Below, piece by piece: positions 33,546-43,619 of a DNA stretch of 64,000 nucleotides; position 1 is the first letter of the stretch, and every line of letters starts with the position of its first letter. Location: the NCBI GenBank assembly GCA_032622095.1, contig CP136062.1:158778875-158842874 (forward strand), given 5' to 3'. Position numbers and translations under genes: made by a program. The notes under the pieces were generated by a model that was not told the origin of the DNA, did not search any database, and was given only the letters and a program-made list of their open reading frames with translations. Origin of the DNA: Siphonodentalium dalli (lineage: Eukaryota > Mollusca > Scaphopoda > Gadilida > Siphonodentaliidae).

Positions 33546-34045
33546 TGAGAATGCATGGTTGTTTTCATTGACTGTATGTAAGTATATTGTAGTACCGAAT
33601 GTGAAAACTAATGTGCAATATCCATTGACAATCGATAATTGACCAATTTTCATGAAAGTTTGTGTAATCGCTAATCCGAAAAATATGCCAAACACAGGAA
33701 GAAATTAGAAACAAGCTAACTTTGGTACCACTGGCAAGAGGGGAGTTTGCTGAACAGCATATCAAGTCAACATACTACATCAACACCAACATATATCACT
33801 ATGTACGCTTTGTGGAAATAACTTTACATCCCTTTGCAATTGGTTGTATTGTTTTAGTTTTGTTCTCTATTGCAAATTGTGGAGAACTTCGATATCTGTG
33901 ATGGGTATACATTGGTCACTTCAGCATGATAACAAATTATTTGTCGTTTCAAACGTTGGTGCAGGTATTGATGATGCCGAATGTATGGCATGTGTTAGTT
34001 AAATTTCCCGAAGGCAATATTTAGTCAATTGCGGATGATTTTCAG

Positions 34046-34216
34046 TGAATGGTAAGTGGGCCACCTGGGCAGCGTGGACTCCATGCAACGCAAAATGTGG
34101 AGGTGGAAGAAGGACCAGGAAAAGACAGTGTACTAACCCCGCCCCACGCTACGGCGGCAGAACATGTCGAGGCATAGCGTTGGCGTCTCAGGCGTGTAAA
34201 TCTAAACCATGTCCAG
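34046..34216 (+). CDS. TSP1-domain exon (phase 1-1), a-type copy 1
   Basis: 171 nt with acceptor GATTTTCAG and donor CAG|GTATTA. It encodes VNGKWATWAAW, CNAKCGGG, RRTRKRQC, TNPAPRYGG and CKSKPCPG, a complete module with six Cys and three layered Trp opposite the Arg strand. It is identical in nucleotide sequence to the exons at 34650 and 35265, with paralogous intron upstream to 22861-23030. It is the intact counterpart of the nonsense copy at 23031. WxxW C-mannosylation motif present; O-fucosylation site absent. Confidence 0.95.
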
Positions 34217-34649
34217 GTATTATATTAAAAATGTTAATTTTTGGCACATTTGTTGAAGAAATATCCTTCCTGAAATTATCAGCTTTTCATAATGATTCAA
34301 CTGAAGTTAAATTTAATGTAGTCTCCAGAAATATTTTTCTCGTCAAAGAAAAGTCATCTAATAGTAATTAACAAATTATTTCCCTGTGAGTTTCCGCATT
34401 TAACACTAGATGTCTCGTTTAGTATGAATCTAGGTCAGTGGTATAACGTCGCGATTGTCAAGCTGGGAAGAACTGAGATTTCTATGACGGCGAAAACGCG
34501 GTCACCTCAACGCCAACTCAACGTACTTTCGGTCCGGACATAGTATAGATATTGGCCGAGGTCATTGACTGATGATACCAGACTGTAATGCCTGTTCTAC
34601 TAAAATTCCACGAAAAACAATATCTGATTCTATCACAAACTATTTTCAG

Positions 34650-34820
34650 TGAATGGTAAGTGGGCCACCTGGGCAGCGTGGACTCCATGCAACGCAAAAT
34701 GTGGAGGTGGAAGAAGGACCAGGAAAAGACAGTGTACTAACCCCGCCCCACGCTACGGCGGCAGAACATGTCGAGGCATAGCGTTGGCGTCTCAGGCGTG
34801 TAAATCTAAACCATGTCCAG
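34650..34820 (+). CDS. TSP1-domain exon (phase 1-1), a-type copy 2
   Basis: Same 171 bases as the exon at 34046, but its upstream intron (ending CTATTTTCAG) is of the kind found before the b-type exon, showing that it arose by a tandem duplication of one exon plus one intron. Donor CAG|GTATTA. Distance to the next copy is 615 bp. Confidence 0.95.
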
Positions 34821-35264
34821 GTATTATATTTAAAATGTTAATTTTTGGCACATTTGTTGAAGAAATATCCTTCCTGATTTTAAAGAGAAATTATCAGCTT
34901 TTCATAATGATTCAACTGAAGTTAAATTTAATGTAGTCTCCAGAAATATTTTTCTCGTCAAAGAAAAGTCATCTAATAGTATCTAAAAAATTATTTCCCT
35001 GTGAGTTTCCGCATTTAACACTAGATGTCTCGTTTAGTATGAATCTAGGTCAGTGGTATAACGTCGCGATTGTCAAGATGGGAAGAACTGAGATTTCTAT
35101 GACGGCGAAAACGCGGTCACCTCAACGCCAACTCAACGTACTTTCGGTCCGGACATAGTATAGATATTGGCCGAGGTCATTGACTGATGATACCAGACTG
35201 TAAGGCCTGTTCTACTAAAATTCCACGAAAAACAATATCTGATTCTATCACAAACTATTTTCAG

Positions 35265-35435
35265 TGAATGGTAAGTGGGCCACCTGGGCAGCGTGGACTC
35301 CATGCAACGCAAAATGTGGAGGTGGAAGAAGGACCAGGAAAAGACAGTGTACTAACCCCGCCCCACGCTACGGCGGCAGAACATGTCGAGGCATAGCGTT
35401 GGCGTCTCAGGCGTGTAAATCTAAACCATGTCCAG
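35265..35435 (+). CDS. TSP1-domain exon (phase 1-1), a-type copy 3
   Basis: Third identical a-type exon. Its flanking introns differ from those of copy 2 by only a few bases. Identity across exon and intron indicates very recent tandem duplication or ongoing gene conversion, and it could also be collapsed or expanded in an assembly. Frame and splice sites are intact. Confidence 0.95.
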
Positions 35436-35879
35436 GTATTATATTTAAAATGTTAATTTTTGGCACATTTGTTGAAGAAATATCCTTCCTGATTTTAAAG
35501 AGAAATTATCAGCTTTTCATAATGATTCAACTGAAGTTAAATTTAATGTAGTCTCCAGAAATATTTTTCTCGTCAAAGAAAAGTCATCTAATAGTATCTA
35601 AACAATTATTTCCCTGTGAGTTTCCGCATTTAACACTAGATGTCTCGTTTAGTATGAATCTAGGTCAGTGGTATAACGTCGCGATTGTCAAGATGGGAAG
35701 AACTGAGATTTCTATGACGGCGAAAACGCGGTCACCTCAACGCCAACTCAACGTAATTTCGGTCCGGACATAGTATAGATATTGGCCGAGGTCATTGACT
35801 GATGATACCAGACTGTAAGGCCTGTTCTACTAAAATTCCACGAAAAACAATATCTGATTCTATCACAAACTATTTTCAG

Positions 35880-36050
35880 TGAATGGTAAGTGGGCCACCT
35901 GGGCAGCGTGGACTCCATGCAACGCACAATGTGGAAGTGGAAAAAGGTCCAGGAGAAGGCTGTGTAAAAATCCAGCCCCACGCTATGGTGGCAGAACATG
36001 TCCAGGCAGTGCGTCAAGTTTCCAGGCGTGTAAATCGAAACCATGTGCAG
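35880..36050 (+). CDS. TSP1-domain exon (phase 1-1), b-type
   Basis: 171 nt with acceptor CTATTTTCAG and donor CAG|GTAACC. It encodes VNGKWATWAAW (as a-type) but then CNAQCGSG, KRSRRRLC, KNPAPRYGG and CKSKPCAG as in the exon at 23641. The 5' half is a-like and the 3' half b-like, which suggests conversion of the first third by a neighbouring a exon. Six Cys and all Trp intact. Confidence 0.94.
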
Positions 36051-36399
36051 GTAACCTCATTACATACAATATACGGCACTAACCAGATGGGCTCAAACTG
36101 CCAGTATTCTCGCATGAGTTGTTGCTTGTTCTACTAATTCCAATCATTCAATTGAGGTATTTAACGTTTAATATTCATGTTGCGACATTTACCCGCAATT
36201 AGTGAAAAGGTATATCAAGAGTTAGATCATGCCATGAATCTCTACTCAGGCTAACGCCAGTAGAGATCATATTCCACCAGTACAAAACCTTTTGCCAGGG
36301 AACCTTATAAATTCGTAAATATAACGCGGGGAATATATGTGTTAGTTATTATCTGTTATCACCCTTTCTGGTGACACGTCGTGTAATGACAGCCCATAC

Positions 36400-36763
36400 G
36401 ACAACCATCAAAGTTCAGATTGATCAGATATCGATGTTTGAGGTCTATTATTTTTCACCGCCGATAATTTAAAGTGGCCCAGTAAACTGTCGACGAGAAA
36501 ACTGTCTCGGGCCACATTGCCGATGAAGATGGATACCACTAAAATCAAGTGGCTTTTTTGTGTCAGATATTTGACAAATCGGCAAAATTTCATTGAACAA
36601 AATGTTAATAAATAACAGGTTTTGGACAATTTTATACTATAGTTGACTGTGGTCAGCATTATTTTTGGGCAATTACTCGATTCTGATAACTGAAGCAGCA
36701 TTTCCAAAAATGTTGTTGTTGGAATCTGATGCTATGGGGAGCATCGAATCGGATTGAGTACCT
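36400..36763. mobile_element. AGGTACTC-family element, left end lost
   Basis: Right end GGATTGAGTACCT is followed by TTAA at 36764-36767. The interior matches 31740-32075 (GATCAGATATCGAT, AGTGGCCCAGTAAAC, GTCGACGAGAAAACTGTC). No left TTAA terminus is visible. Present before both c-type exons, so the insertion predates the block duplication. Confidence 0.7.
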
Positions 36764-36891
36764 TTAAAGGGCCTTTCAATTAAAAATGAAATACGATGAA
36801 AGATTAGTGTTTATACATAGCGCGTTAGCTCTAAAACATACTTGCGGGTAGCGTCGGGCACATTTTTACTTATATCGTGAACAATTTATAG

Positions 36892-37062
36892 GCAATGGTA
36901 ACTGGAGTAATTGGTCAGCATGGAGTGTATGCGACGCACAATGTGGACGTGGCAGAAGGACACGGGCAAGGACGTGTACTAACCCCGCCCCAGTCCACGG
37001 TGGAAAAAAGTGTGCGGGCAGGGCCAAATCATCTGGGCTTTGTAATTCAAAACCATGTCCAG
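36892..37062 (+). CDS. TSP1-domain exon (phase 1-1), c-type
   Basis: 171 nt with acceptor TTTATAG and donor CAG|GTAATA. It encodes [36 protein letters not shown] and CNSKPCPG. Relative to the exon at 32158 it changes Arg to Ala before the third Trp, Gly-Ala-Lys to Asp-Ala-Gln between the first cysteines, and Pro to Leu before the fifth Cys. The reading frame starting at the ATG at 36895 is a shadow of this one. Confidence 0.93.
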
Positions 37063-37190
37063 GTAATATATGAATGTTTATTATATAATTAATAATTTAA
37101 AGATGTATTTGTGTTGTCTGTTAATCTTCATGAACCCAATTGTACTCATATTTAGTTTTGCTACATGTTAGAATCCATGTTGTGTTTTAT

Positions 37191-37810
37191 CACCTAATAC
37201 GCACACGCTTGACTACCAAAATATAACATATCGGGATTCACGATATGATGGCTATTGGCATACAATCGCGACCACGGGAGGCACGCGTGGTTTCGATTGA
37301 CTATCATATTTAATCTGAAGGGTAATAACTCTATAACGAATGTACCTTTACGAAATAACGGCGATTTGTATGAGATATTGCAACACCACAATAGATCAAC
37401 TCTGGTGAAATATAAGTCAAATTCTTCTATTGGGTGGGTGGGCTTGGGGGAGTTTTGGATTAAACACTTCTTCAAATATTTCAGTTATTTCGTCAAAAAC
37501 ACTTCTTCAAATATCTCCGTTATTTAGTTAATAAAAATAACTTCCTATTTCTATATTTCGCTCTATTTCGCTGCATTGTTTATTCCGCTATTTCGCTGTA
37601 TTTTCCTATTTCGCTTTTTCGTTGTATTTCATATTTCGATAATTCGCTATATTTGACATATTATGGGATATGGGATTATATGATACCCTACATTCTGATA
37701 TTAAATCGAACGTCACGTGCCCCCCGTGCTCGCGATTAGATGCCACTAGCCATCCAATCGTGAACCCCGATTAAATATTGTTTGCTATCAAATCCTTGGC
37801 GTATTGGCTG
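37191..37810. mobile_element. 620-bp MITE with ~100-bp inverted ends, 7-bp TSD
   Basis: Termini CACCTAATACG and, reversed, CAGCCAATACG. Inverted similarity runs about 100 bp inward (ATCGGGATTCACGAT, GGATGGCTA, ATCGCGA-CACGGG). Direct repeats GTTTTAT lie at 37184-37190 and 37811-37817. The paralogous intron at 32440-32465 reads straight through (GTGTTTTATAGTTC), so it is an empty site. The interior has TATTTCGCT-type short repeats (37540-37650). Open frames within are artefacts. Confidence 0.9.
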
Positions 37811-37861
37811 GTTTTATAGTTCCAGTCACTTTGTTACAGCTGTGTTTGTCATTGACTGAAG

Positions 37862-38080
37862 CACTGCGTGCATAAAGATACCCATGATCTCCCATAATTA
37901 TGTGAACACAGTTACCCGTGATCTCCCAGATGTACATCAGGTCCCATAAGGTCTCCCAGATGTGCATAAATTCACGGGATCTCCCAGATGTGCATAAAGT
38001 CACACGGGATCTCACAGATATGCGTAAGTCACACGGGATCTCCCAAATGTGCACAAAGTCACACATGATCTTCTGACTGT
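37862..38080. repeat. ~30-bp minisatellite, paralogue of 32514-32756
   Basis: Units of GTGCATAAAGTCACACGGGATCTCCCAGAT type. Copy number and order differ from the other array. It carries an open frame on the minus strand only because the period is a multiple of three. Confidence 0.9.
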
Positions 38081-38781
38081 GCACTTAAATAATTACCATC
38101 GCATGTTAGCAACATTCCCAACAAGCACCAGTAACAAAAGCAACAACATATATGTTTGTGAAACTGTTTTCGAAGAAACATGGCATTATTAGAAACACAA
38201 CATTTGCTTTTAGCCACGTTTCTCTTGAATATGTTTCAGAACGATAGATTTTCAAACACAAATGCAACCTTCACCAGGGTTCACGCCGTCGCCAATAGCC
38301 AATTTCTTTTTGTTTTTACACAAAAACGGAAATATAATGTAAAAACCCAAATTGATTTTGTAACGGGAGCGACATGAGCGATACAGCTTAATTGGTAACA
38401 AAAGGCACTCATGGCAGTGCTCTATCAAACAATGGGCCACCAAATGCAATCAAACATGTAATGACGATTTTAACGCTTATGACTCATTTGTCTGTCATAA
38501 GGCTGAATGGTATATTGAGAGGATTGAGTGGTATATTGTCAAATAACAATGATGGCATTACAGTAATCTAGACTCGGTACTTGAAGATATAGACATAATT
38601 ATATAGAATGTTAAAACAAACATATTCATTAATTGTGAGACCAGAAAATGAGGATTGATCGGCCCAGCACACACTGATGTTGACTGGTATATCTGAGTAC
38701 TTATTTCATACCCTGACATCAACAGAGACAATTCAGAGAAGAAATACACCATCTTAATAAGATTTCTTGACTCATTTCTAG

Positions 38782-38952
38782 TGAATGGCAACTGGAGCAC
38801 GTGGTCACCGTGGAGTGCATGTGGCGCAAAATGTGGGCGTGGCACAAGGACCAAGACACGGACGTGTACTAACCCCGCCCCAGCGAACGGCGGCAGTAAA
38901 TGTGCCGGCAGCGCCAAATCATCTGGGGGATGTCGCTCCCAACCATGTCCAG
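38782..38952 (+). CDS. TSP1-domain exon (phase 1-1), d-type
   Basis: 171 nt with acceptor CATTTCTAG and donor CAG|GTAATG. It encodes [41 protein letters not shown] and CRSQPCPG. Six Cys and three Trp. It shares [10 protein letters not shown] with the exon at 39763. A second open frame here starting at the internal ATG (38785) and the long minus-strand frame are shadows. Confidence 0.94.
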
Positions 38953-38959
38953 GTAATGT

Positions 38960-39374
38960 ATTCAATTGTTATTATGTCAAAGGATGCCCCGACTGTGCTC
39001 TATAAATAATATGAATATTCATTGTTATACTCGATGCAAAATCGTAATTGTTCTCGACACTAACATAGTTACATATAAACATTACATATATGTAATACTG
39101 TTAATTTGAATATCCCAACACCTCACTCAACAAACAAAACAAAAAAAGACTTTCCAGCGATATATATAGATAATTCCTATCTTACTTACTTAACTAAACA
39201 CGGCGGTATCTTACAATTCGTCTGGATTGTCTCACAACCACACCAACACTTGTCTGTGATATGCCCCAAAACTAGTTTCTAGTTAGTTTTATACACGATA
39301 ATACATGTAGTATGTACGTATGCGTGGATAAAATACAAGCCATCTATGCAAATAATTATAGTGATAATTGTTTT
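38960..39374. other. Intron, nothing recognised
   Basis: AT-rich intron between two d-type exons with no exon or repeat seen. Confidence 0.55.
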
Positions 39375-39516
39375 AGGGGGTAGCAGGAAGACAGCCCGAT
39401 AGGGCTAGGCTAACCCCCAACAATATATACAGCATTTATATTATTATATGTTACTGTCATTGTATTATTCATGTGTATATTGTAAATAAATTGTCCTATC
39501 CTATCCTATCCTATCA
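39375..39516 (+). mobile_element. 3' tail of a retroelement (SINE or LINE) with (CCTAT)n
   Basis: GGGGGTAGCAGGAAGACAGC ... TTACTGTCATTGTATTATTC ... GTAAATAAATTG followed by four to five CCTAT units. A polyadenylation-like AATAAA and a simple-repeat tail are typical of non-LTR retroelement 3' ends. Only one copy is in the window, so the family is not established. Confidence 0.5.
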
Positions 39517-39762
39517 AAAACAAACAATTTTACGAAACGATTTTTTGAAGAAATATTGCATTTAATATTTAACAAAATCACAAGCGGAAACTTTGCCCTT
39601 TTCCATGTCTGGAAGATGTTTTAAAAGATAGATGTTTTTAAAACATTAAGTGATGTTGAATGATTAATCTGACCCAAGGCTATTATTTCATAACCTGCCA
39701 TCAATGAACACAATTCAAAAAGAGATACACCCTCTCGATAAACTTTCTTGACCGATTTCTAG

Positions 39763-39933
39763 TGAATGGTATCTGGAGCACGTGGTCAGCGTGGAGTGCA
39801 TGCGGCGTAACATGTGGGCTTGGCACAAGGACCCATAGAAGGACGTGTACTAACCCCGCCCCAGCGAACGGCGGCAGCAAATGTGCCGGCAGCCCCAAGG
39901 AATCTGGGACTTGTTACTATAAACCATGTCCAG
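39763..39933 (+). CDS. TSP1-domain exon (phase 1-1), d'-type with O-fucose motif
   Basis: 171 nt with acceptor GATTTCTAG and donor CAG|GTAACA. It encodes [41 protein letters not shown] and CYYKPCPG. It is the only intact TSP1 exon in the window whose first cysteines fit C-x-x-T-C-x-x-G, the consensus that protein O-fucosyltransferase 2 modifies. WxxW is also present. The upstream ~100 bp is paralogous to that of the exon at 38782. Confidence 0.94.
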
Positions 39934-41632
39934 GTAACATAATAGTAATATTTATTCTTAGTATATAGTGCTTATTTCACCAATATACAAGCACGACGCG
40001 TCATACGACATTGTGGGGTTATGAAGTCGACACAGTCTTGTTGGAGATAACATTTAATTGTCATATCAAATGAAGAGATGTGCGGTTGGTGACCGGAAAT
40101 ATTGAGATGTCCACGGTTGATACATAACAACCCGGCTAACGCCGCCTTTTCGGATGGACTCTGTACAGCTAACTCGAACAGGAATGAGGAAGGGAATGAG
40201 ATTAAGAAAGAGAATAGAATGACTCTAGAATAGTGACATATTCGTATTTATATCACCGGGAACTTTGTATAGGATGATAGCTTGTGCTATGACTCAGATA
40301 ATGAGTTTAACATGTGGTGAAACACATGTTCCGCATATGACCGTTGTGCTCCACGGGGAGAAGCTGGATTGATTGCTTGTCGTATGGGCACTCATATTTT
40401 CCTTATATTCCGATCACCAATACGCTATATATAATCATAATGGTATAGTAACACACATGGATTTGGGGTTCCTATAATATGCTTATTGTTTTGGGAGTTC
40501 CGCTAAAGGTAAAATAACGACACCACACCAGTTTTGTCAAATGCTTCTATTAATTTCAAATTTGAAATGACAAATGAAAAGATATATGAAATAATGTGAA
40601 CCGACCATTTGCATGTGAAAACAATACAATCATGAAAGAATATCGCCAAGCGACCATTTACATGTGCATACACTTAAATGAAAAACACAAATGAAAATAT
40701 TACATATAAATATAAATCCAATACCAAAATAAATAATAAATAAAAGAGCAAAAGAAAAATCCACATACCCATACGGATGTGAGCCACCAAAGAAAATGCA
40801 AAACGCCCACATGCATGTGAGGTGAAAACATATAGCAAATGGAAATGTATAAATAATTATAAAATTTAAATTGAAACACCCATGCAAATAAATAAAACAC
40901 TATGAAAAATAAATACCACAGCCAGATATACATATAGCAATGATGCAAACAATTCCAAATGTGGAACATAAATAAGTTACAAACAAGAACAATATAATTG
41001 GATATGCTAAAGTAGCGACAAGAAATGACTTAGAATATATAGATGAAAACGAAATCCCAAGGAAGGGCAGTCAAAGAGATAGGTTTTAAAGAATGAGTGG
41101 GGGAAATCAGAGTTGCAAACATACGATGACGTCACACAAATGCAAACCCATGCAACTAATGAAAATAAAACATAAATGAAACACAGACACACATAAAACT
41201 GTTACACAAATAGTCTACTTACACATTGGCGGGTGTTTGGATTATAAAAGATATAAATTAGATGATAAATTAGACGTAAAATAAACCAAGTAATGTTTTG
41301 CTGTCAAATTACAAAGTCAAGTCAGTTTCTTCAACATATCTGGTCCTGAGTATAGGGTTAAGTCATTGAACGAACCAAAAACATGTACCAGTCTATCACA
41401 TCGTGATACACTTATATAGGTATAGATGATGCTGAATTGGTATATATAATAGATTGGTATATAATATGTGGGGTAATACTGAATTATCCCACAACATAAC
41501 ATGTGTCGTCACTAAAACAACAGGCAAGCGAGCTGCAAGACAGTTAGCTACACTGAATGGACCACCCTTGACGTTAGTTAATATGACCAGTTTATGATAG
41601 TCAACTGTGTGTCCACTGGATGACTGACTTAG
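39934..41632. other. Intron with A/T- and ACAAATGAAAA-rich tract
   Basis: Bases 40540-41200 are purine-rich with short repeats (CCATTTGCATGTGAAAAC, CCATTTACATGTGCATAC, AAATGAAAA) and give several Phe/Tyr-rich minus-strand frames that I regard as compositional artefacts. No exon seen. Confidence 0.5.
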
Positions 41633-42200
41633 CTTAGTCATTATGACTAATGCAGAAAATTAGTCACAATGACGAGGGGACTGTTAGCCATAACGACTAA
41701 GGGATGGTTAGTCAAAACGACCAATTAGGCCATTAGACTCCAATTTTGTTAGTCAAAATGACCATGATTGAGTTATAATGACAAACTTTTCTGAGTCACT
41801 GAGAAGGTGAACATGTTATTTGGGGGAAATTGTGTTCAAGCGATATCAATACTCAACCGATGATATAATATCGAGTATCAGAGACCGAATTGAAAGCAAG
41901 ACAAACTTCCAAACCATTTTATAGAACACAGATTTAAGTACAGGTCTATTAAGAGGTATACCACTAGTTTGCGGTTTAACTAATCTATTTTCCAGAGATG
42001 GCTGCAGTGTCGTTAAATAAGAACCTGTTATCCCACTAGTGTAGTCTTTGTTGTGGGAGGGACGTTCTGATATATGTCATTATATCCTCCCATCACATTT
42101 GTTCAATTCAATAGAACTTCGATAAAATGGACCTGAATATTTAGAAATGAATATAATAATTCACGGTACTGCTGGTGAAACTTAGTCACTATGACTAACA
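41633..42200. repeat. Cluster of GTCA-nnn-TGAC palindromes
   Basis: About six degenerate copies of a short palindrome: TTAGTCATTATGACTAA at 41634, TTAGTCACAATGACG at 41659, TTAGCCATAACGACTAA at 41685, TTAGTCAAAACGACC at 41708, TTAGTCAAAATGACC at 41749 and TTAGTCACTATGACTAA at 42183. Spacing is irregular, so it is not a simple tandem array. Confidence 0.7.
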
Positions 42201-42934
42201 CAGTGACTCGCTGAAAGGTGTTGTGACCCAACATTCTTGTGACGATCCCTAAGTTAGTTATATTGACCAGATTTTTTGAAAGTCTGATAAAGTTCCCCGG
42301 CTGGGGGAAATTGTGAAAAATTTACCCAGTCGAATCAAGTTTACAATGACTATGTGGAAGTGATTTTAAAAGTGACGGAAGCACATACAATCTACAGTTT
42401 TGCCATATTTTCACCCTCATTGACCGTACGTTTATAAACAATTGTAACTCAGATGGTTATTTTGATAAAAGTCCCATTTATTGATTTAAGTATATTTTCT
42501 TGAAGTTCTGGATCAAGCAGTCAATAAACATGTCATGCATCAACGTTTATTATCCTGGGTAACTATATCACGATTCCCCACAACCTGGGCAACTGTATCA
42601 CAGAAAACCAATGAAAGCGAACACATCCTCGCTAGCTGCACCATCGACGACCCACGGGGACCATGACATCAATCAATTATATAGTTCCATCAAAGTAGGC
42701 CTCTCGTGTCCAGTAAGTAGCTTAATGCACATCAAAATGGATCTGAAGATCTCGAATTGTCAATACCTTGAAAACACAACGTGTCCACTTCCATCGTCTC
42801 ATCCGTGTAGCAACTATTCCTCATCTGACAAGTCATTTCCACGTTTGAAGTGACCATATGAGCGTTGGTGTATCTTCAGTACGTAATGAATGTGCAATAA
42901 TCGAAACACTCAACACCGGAGACCACATTAATGC

Positions 42935-42985
42935 CACTGTGGATCACAATAATTCACGGTGAATGTTTCGCGGTGATCCACAGTG
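42935..42985. repeat. Perfect 13-bp inverted repeat
   Basis: CACTGTGGATCAC and GTGATCCACAGTG flank a 25-base loop that has its own TTCACGGTGAA palindrome. Bases 42201-42934 contain an 80-residue open frame (42611-42853) without recognisable features. Confidence 0.85.
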
Positions 42986-43017
42986 AACTCGCATGGAGCG
43001 GATTGATATGAATCATA

Positions 43018-43484
43018 ATATATGTGACCCGCCATATCACATCCAGTCGTAAGTCGGATTTTTGTACCCTGTGCCAATGCATTCTCTTATATATGCGAGT
43101 CGACCATAGGTCGCCTCGCATATATAAGAGAATGCATTGGCCTAACAATTTTTTACAATTTCAATAATTTTTTCTTGTATTCTTTAACAATTTTATAATT
43201 TCACCCATACAGAGCCCTAGACAAACATGAGCAGACAACACTCATCTATATGCTTCTATATGTGTGTGGGGCTCCCTGCAGGGTAATGGATGTTTTTATG
43301 TTATGTCCAAAAAAATTGTAAGAAACATTTATTTTAAAAAAATGATAAAAAATTGTTAGGCCAATGCATTCTCTTAGATATGCGAGGCGACTTATGGTCG
43401 ACTCGCATATATAAGAGAATGCATTGGCACAGGGTAAAAAAATCCCGACTTACGACTGGATTTGATATGGCGGGTCACATATAT
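43018..43484. mobile_element. Double-hairpin MITE, 467 bp
   Basis: The ends ATATATGTGACCCGCCATAT and their inverse define a long inverted repeat. Each arm also contains its own hairpin: ATGCATTCTCTTATATATGC, then GAGTCGACC..GGTCGCCTC, then GCATATATAAGAGAATGC. The arms are separated by about 200 bp of AACAATTTT-rich sequence. It shares the hairpin core with 10242, 18541, 27412, 45350 and 58318 but has different outer ends. Mirror-image open frames on both strands come from the inverted repeat. Confidence 0.9.
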
Positions 43485-43489
43485 GTTTC

Positions 43490-43619
43490 TAATTGGTTGT
43501 TTCCATATTGCCCGAGTTATGAGGCCGAGGTCTGTCGCATTGGCCTGAGGCCGCAGGCCGAAGGCTAATACGACAGACCGAGGCTTCATAACTCGGTCAA
43601 TGTGAAAACAACCAATTAA
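43490..43619. repeat. 130-bp palindrome with CCGAGTTATGAGGCCGAGG arms
   Basis: Left TAATTGGTTGTTTCCATATTG and right CAATGTGAAAACAACCAATTA pair, then CCGAGTTATGAGGCC with its inverse, then GGTCTGTCG / CGACAGACC, with a GGCCTGAGGCCGCAGGCC centre. It directly abuts the MITE at 43018-43484. Probably a short non-autonomous element. Confidence 0.88.

Larger units (their letters stand above)
34217..35879. repeat. 615-bp tandem duplication (exon plus intron)
   Basis: Exon starts at 34046, 34650, 35265 and 35880 give periods of 604, 615 and 615 bp. The first intron lacks 11 bases (TTTTAAAGAGA-type) that the others have. Unit content: a-type exon, ATATCCTTCCTGATTTT, AACACTAGATGTCTCG, GTATAACGTCGCGATTGTC, CGGTCCGGACATAGTATAG, then the next acceptor. 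Confidence 0.95.

Noticed and set aside
38558-38965. 135-residue minus-strand open frame over the d-type exon
   Set aside because: Antisense shadow of the TSP1 exon; the GC-rich exon removes stop codons on both strands.
40630-41192. Phe/Tyr-rich minus-strand open frames resembling membrane segments
   Set aside because: Caused by an A-rich low-complexity tract on the + strand; no start context or domain.
43353-43568. Mirror-image open frames at 42954-43148 and 43353-43568
   Set aside because: They are the two arms of an inverted-repeat MITE read on opposite strands.
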